Shown in pieces: positions 4,708 through 5,125 of a DNA stretch of 5,125 nucleotides. Below the pieces are notes generated by a model, which saw only the letters and a list, made by a program, of their open reading frames with translations, ran no database searches and was not told the origin of the DNA. Position numbers and translations under genes: made by a program. The stretch is from UBA11373 sp046714175 (lineage in GTDB: Bacteria > Actinomycetota > Acidimicrobiia > Spongiisociales > UBA11373). Numbering within the stretch: position 1 is the stretch's first letter; every line of letters begins with the position of its first letter. The stretch spans positions 1 to 5,125 of the forward strand of contig JBKKBI010000004.1 in assembly GCA_046714175.1 (NCBI GenBank), written 5' to 3'.

Positions 4708-5125
4708 ATGAACACCCCAGCCATGGCTCCCCGGGTTCCGGTCGTGCTACTCGCCCTGCTTCTCGGTGCTTGTTCGGGTGACACCGCCATCCCGAGCAGC
4801 ACCACCACCGTGCCGATCACGGTGACCTCGACATCCAGCACCTCGACCCTGGCGACGACCACCACCGTGCCCGCACCGGGAATGCATCCCACCGGCGGCG
4901 AGGTCGTGATCGGAGAGATGGAACCGCCGGTGACCCTCAACTTCTTTGCCCCCGGTGGGGAGAGCAGCATCGTCACCACGCTGGGTCAGGCGTATTGGGC
5001 CGGGGTGGCGGATGTGGATGGGTTTTCTTTGGAGTTGGTGCCGGATGTGGTGGTGGAGTTGCCGTCGGTGGGGAATGGTGGGTTGGTGGTGAATGGGGAT
5101 GGGACTGAGACGGTGGTGTTTCGGA
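4708..5125 (+). CDS. Extracellular substrate-binding lipoprotein, SBP_bac_5 (OppA/DppA-like) family; 3' end outside window
   Basis: The first 139 codons are present and the frame stays open to the window edge. The product begins with a short signal peptide (hydrophobic VPVVLLALLLG, 10-20) ending in the lipobox L19-G20-A21-C22, so C22 should be lipidated and anchor the protein outside the membrane. Residues 23-58 are a Ser/Thr/Pro-rich flexible linker with TTTVP twice. From 63 on the text is typical of the family: GGEVVIGEMEPPVTLNFF, a GQAYWAG segment (93-99), then LELVPDVVVELPSV (108-121) and NGDGTETVVFR (129-139). It would capture the solute for the OppBCDF channel encoded just upstream. Family members usually run to 500-600 residues, so most of the gene lies beyond 5125. 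The start is backed by GAGGGAG at 4697-4703; ATG at 4723 (M6) is an alternative. Codon use changes sharply near 5002. Ligand not deducible. Confidence 0.88.
   Translation, partial: MNTPAMAPRVPVVLLALLLGACSGDTAIPSSTTTVPITVTSTSSTSTLATTTTVPAPGMHPTGGEVVIGEMEPPVTLNFFAPGGESSIVTTLGQAYWAGVADVDGFSLELVPDVVVELPSVGNGGLVVNGDGTETVVFR
4801..4871 (+). repeat. 14-base direct repeat encoding TTTVP in the lipoprotein linker
   Basis: ACCACCACCGTGCC occurs at 4801-4814 and again at 4858-4871, in the same reading frame, each encoding Thr-Thr-Thr-Val-Pro. The copies flank further Thr/Ser codons (T and S make up most of residues 38-53). This is low-complexity linker sequence that could vary in length by slippage or recombination. 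It is not a mobile or regulatory repeat. Confidence 0.7.

Noticed and set aside
5002..5125. G/T-rich end of the window as a frameshift, non-coding DNA or a second chimeric join
   Set aside because: The reading frame stays open and the residues continue the SBP_bac_5 pattern (LVPDVVVELPSV, NGDGT), so it is coding and continuous; only codon choice changes.

Overview
The window is mostly one strand-uniform transport operon from a high-GC bacterium. Four complete plus-strand genes encode the core of an oligopeptide/dipeptide-type (Opp/Dpp, PepT family) ABC importer: permease B (253-1425), permease C (1445-2575), ATPase D (2582-3622) and ATPase F (3619-4641). After a 66-base gap comes the first part of a substrate-binding lipoprotein of the SBP_bac_5 family (4708 to the window end). 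Junctions are tight: 19 bases between B and C, 6 bases between C and D, and an ATGA stop/start overlap between D and F, so the four genes are probably cotranscribed and partly coupled in translation. The binding protein comes last rather than first, and may have its own promoter.

The machine would work as follows. The lipoprotein captures a solute outside the membrane and delivers it to the OppB/OppC channel. OppD and OppF bind and hydrolyse ATP to drive import. Both ATPases are complete in the Walker A, Q-loop, signature, Walker B and H-loop motifs. Both carry the C-terminal four-cysteine motif that binds a [4Fe-4S] cluster in characterised relatives. Subfamily features (QGAMN and SMLD motif variants, enlarged extracytoplasmic or membrane insertions in both permeases) make an oligosaccharide or other non-peptide ligand possible. 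The sequence does not settle the ligand.

Organism: high GC with C/G-ending codons, a GTG start, a lipobox followed by a TTTVP-type Ser/Thr-rich linker, and a TAGCCT-like -10 element suggest an actinobacterium, perhaps of the Acidimicrobiia. This is inference from style, not from a marker gene.

The first 129 bases do not belong with the rest. Bases 1-95 encode, on the minus strand, a piece of an unrelated NatA/ABC-2-type ATPase with proteobacterial (Sphingomonas-like) flavour. It is joined to the operon by a pure G12-C21 homopolymer at 97-129. This looks like an assembly or sequencing artefact, so the true upstream neighbourhood of the operon is unknown. Bases 130-252 are the leader of oppB.

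No mobile element, CRISPR array, RNA gene or clearly new system is visible. The points most worth a second look are the chimeric left edge, an abrupt switch to G/T-rich, C-depleted codons inside the binding-protein gene from about 5002, the insertions in OppB and OppC, and an inverted repeat that overlaps both the candidate -10 element and the ribosome binding site of the binding-protein gene.
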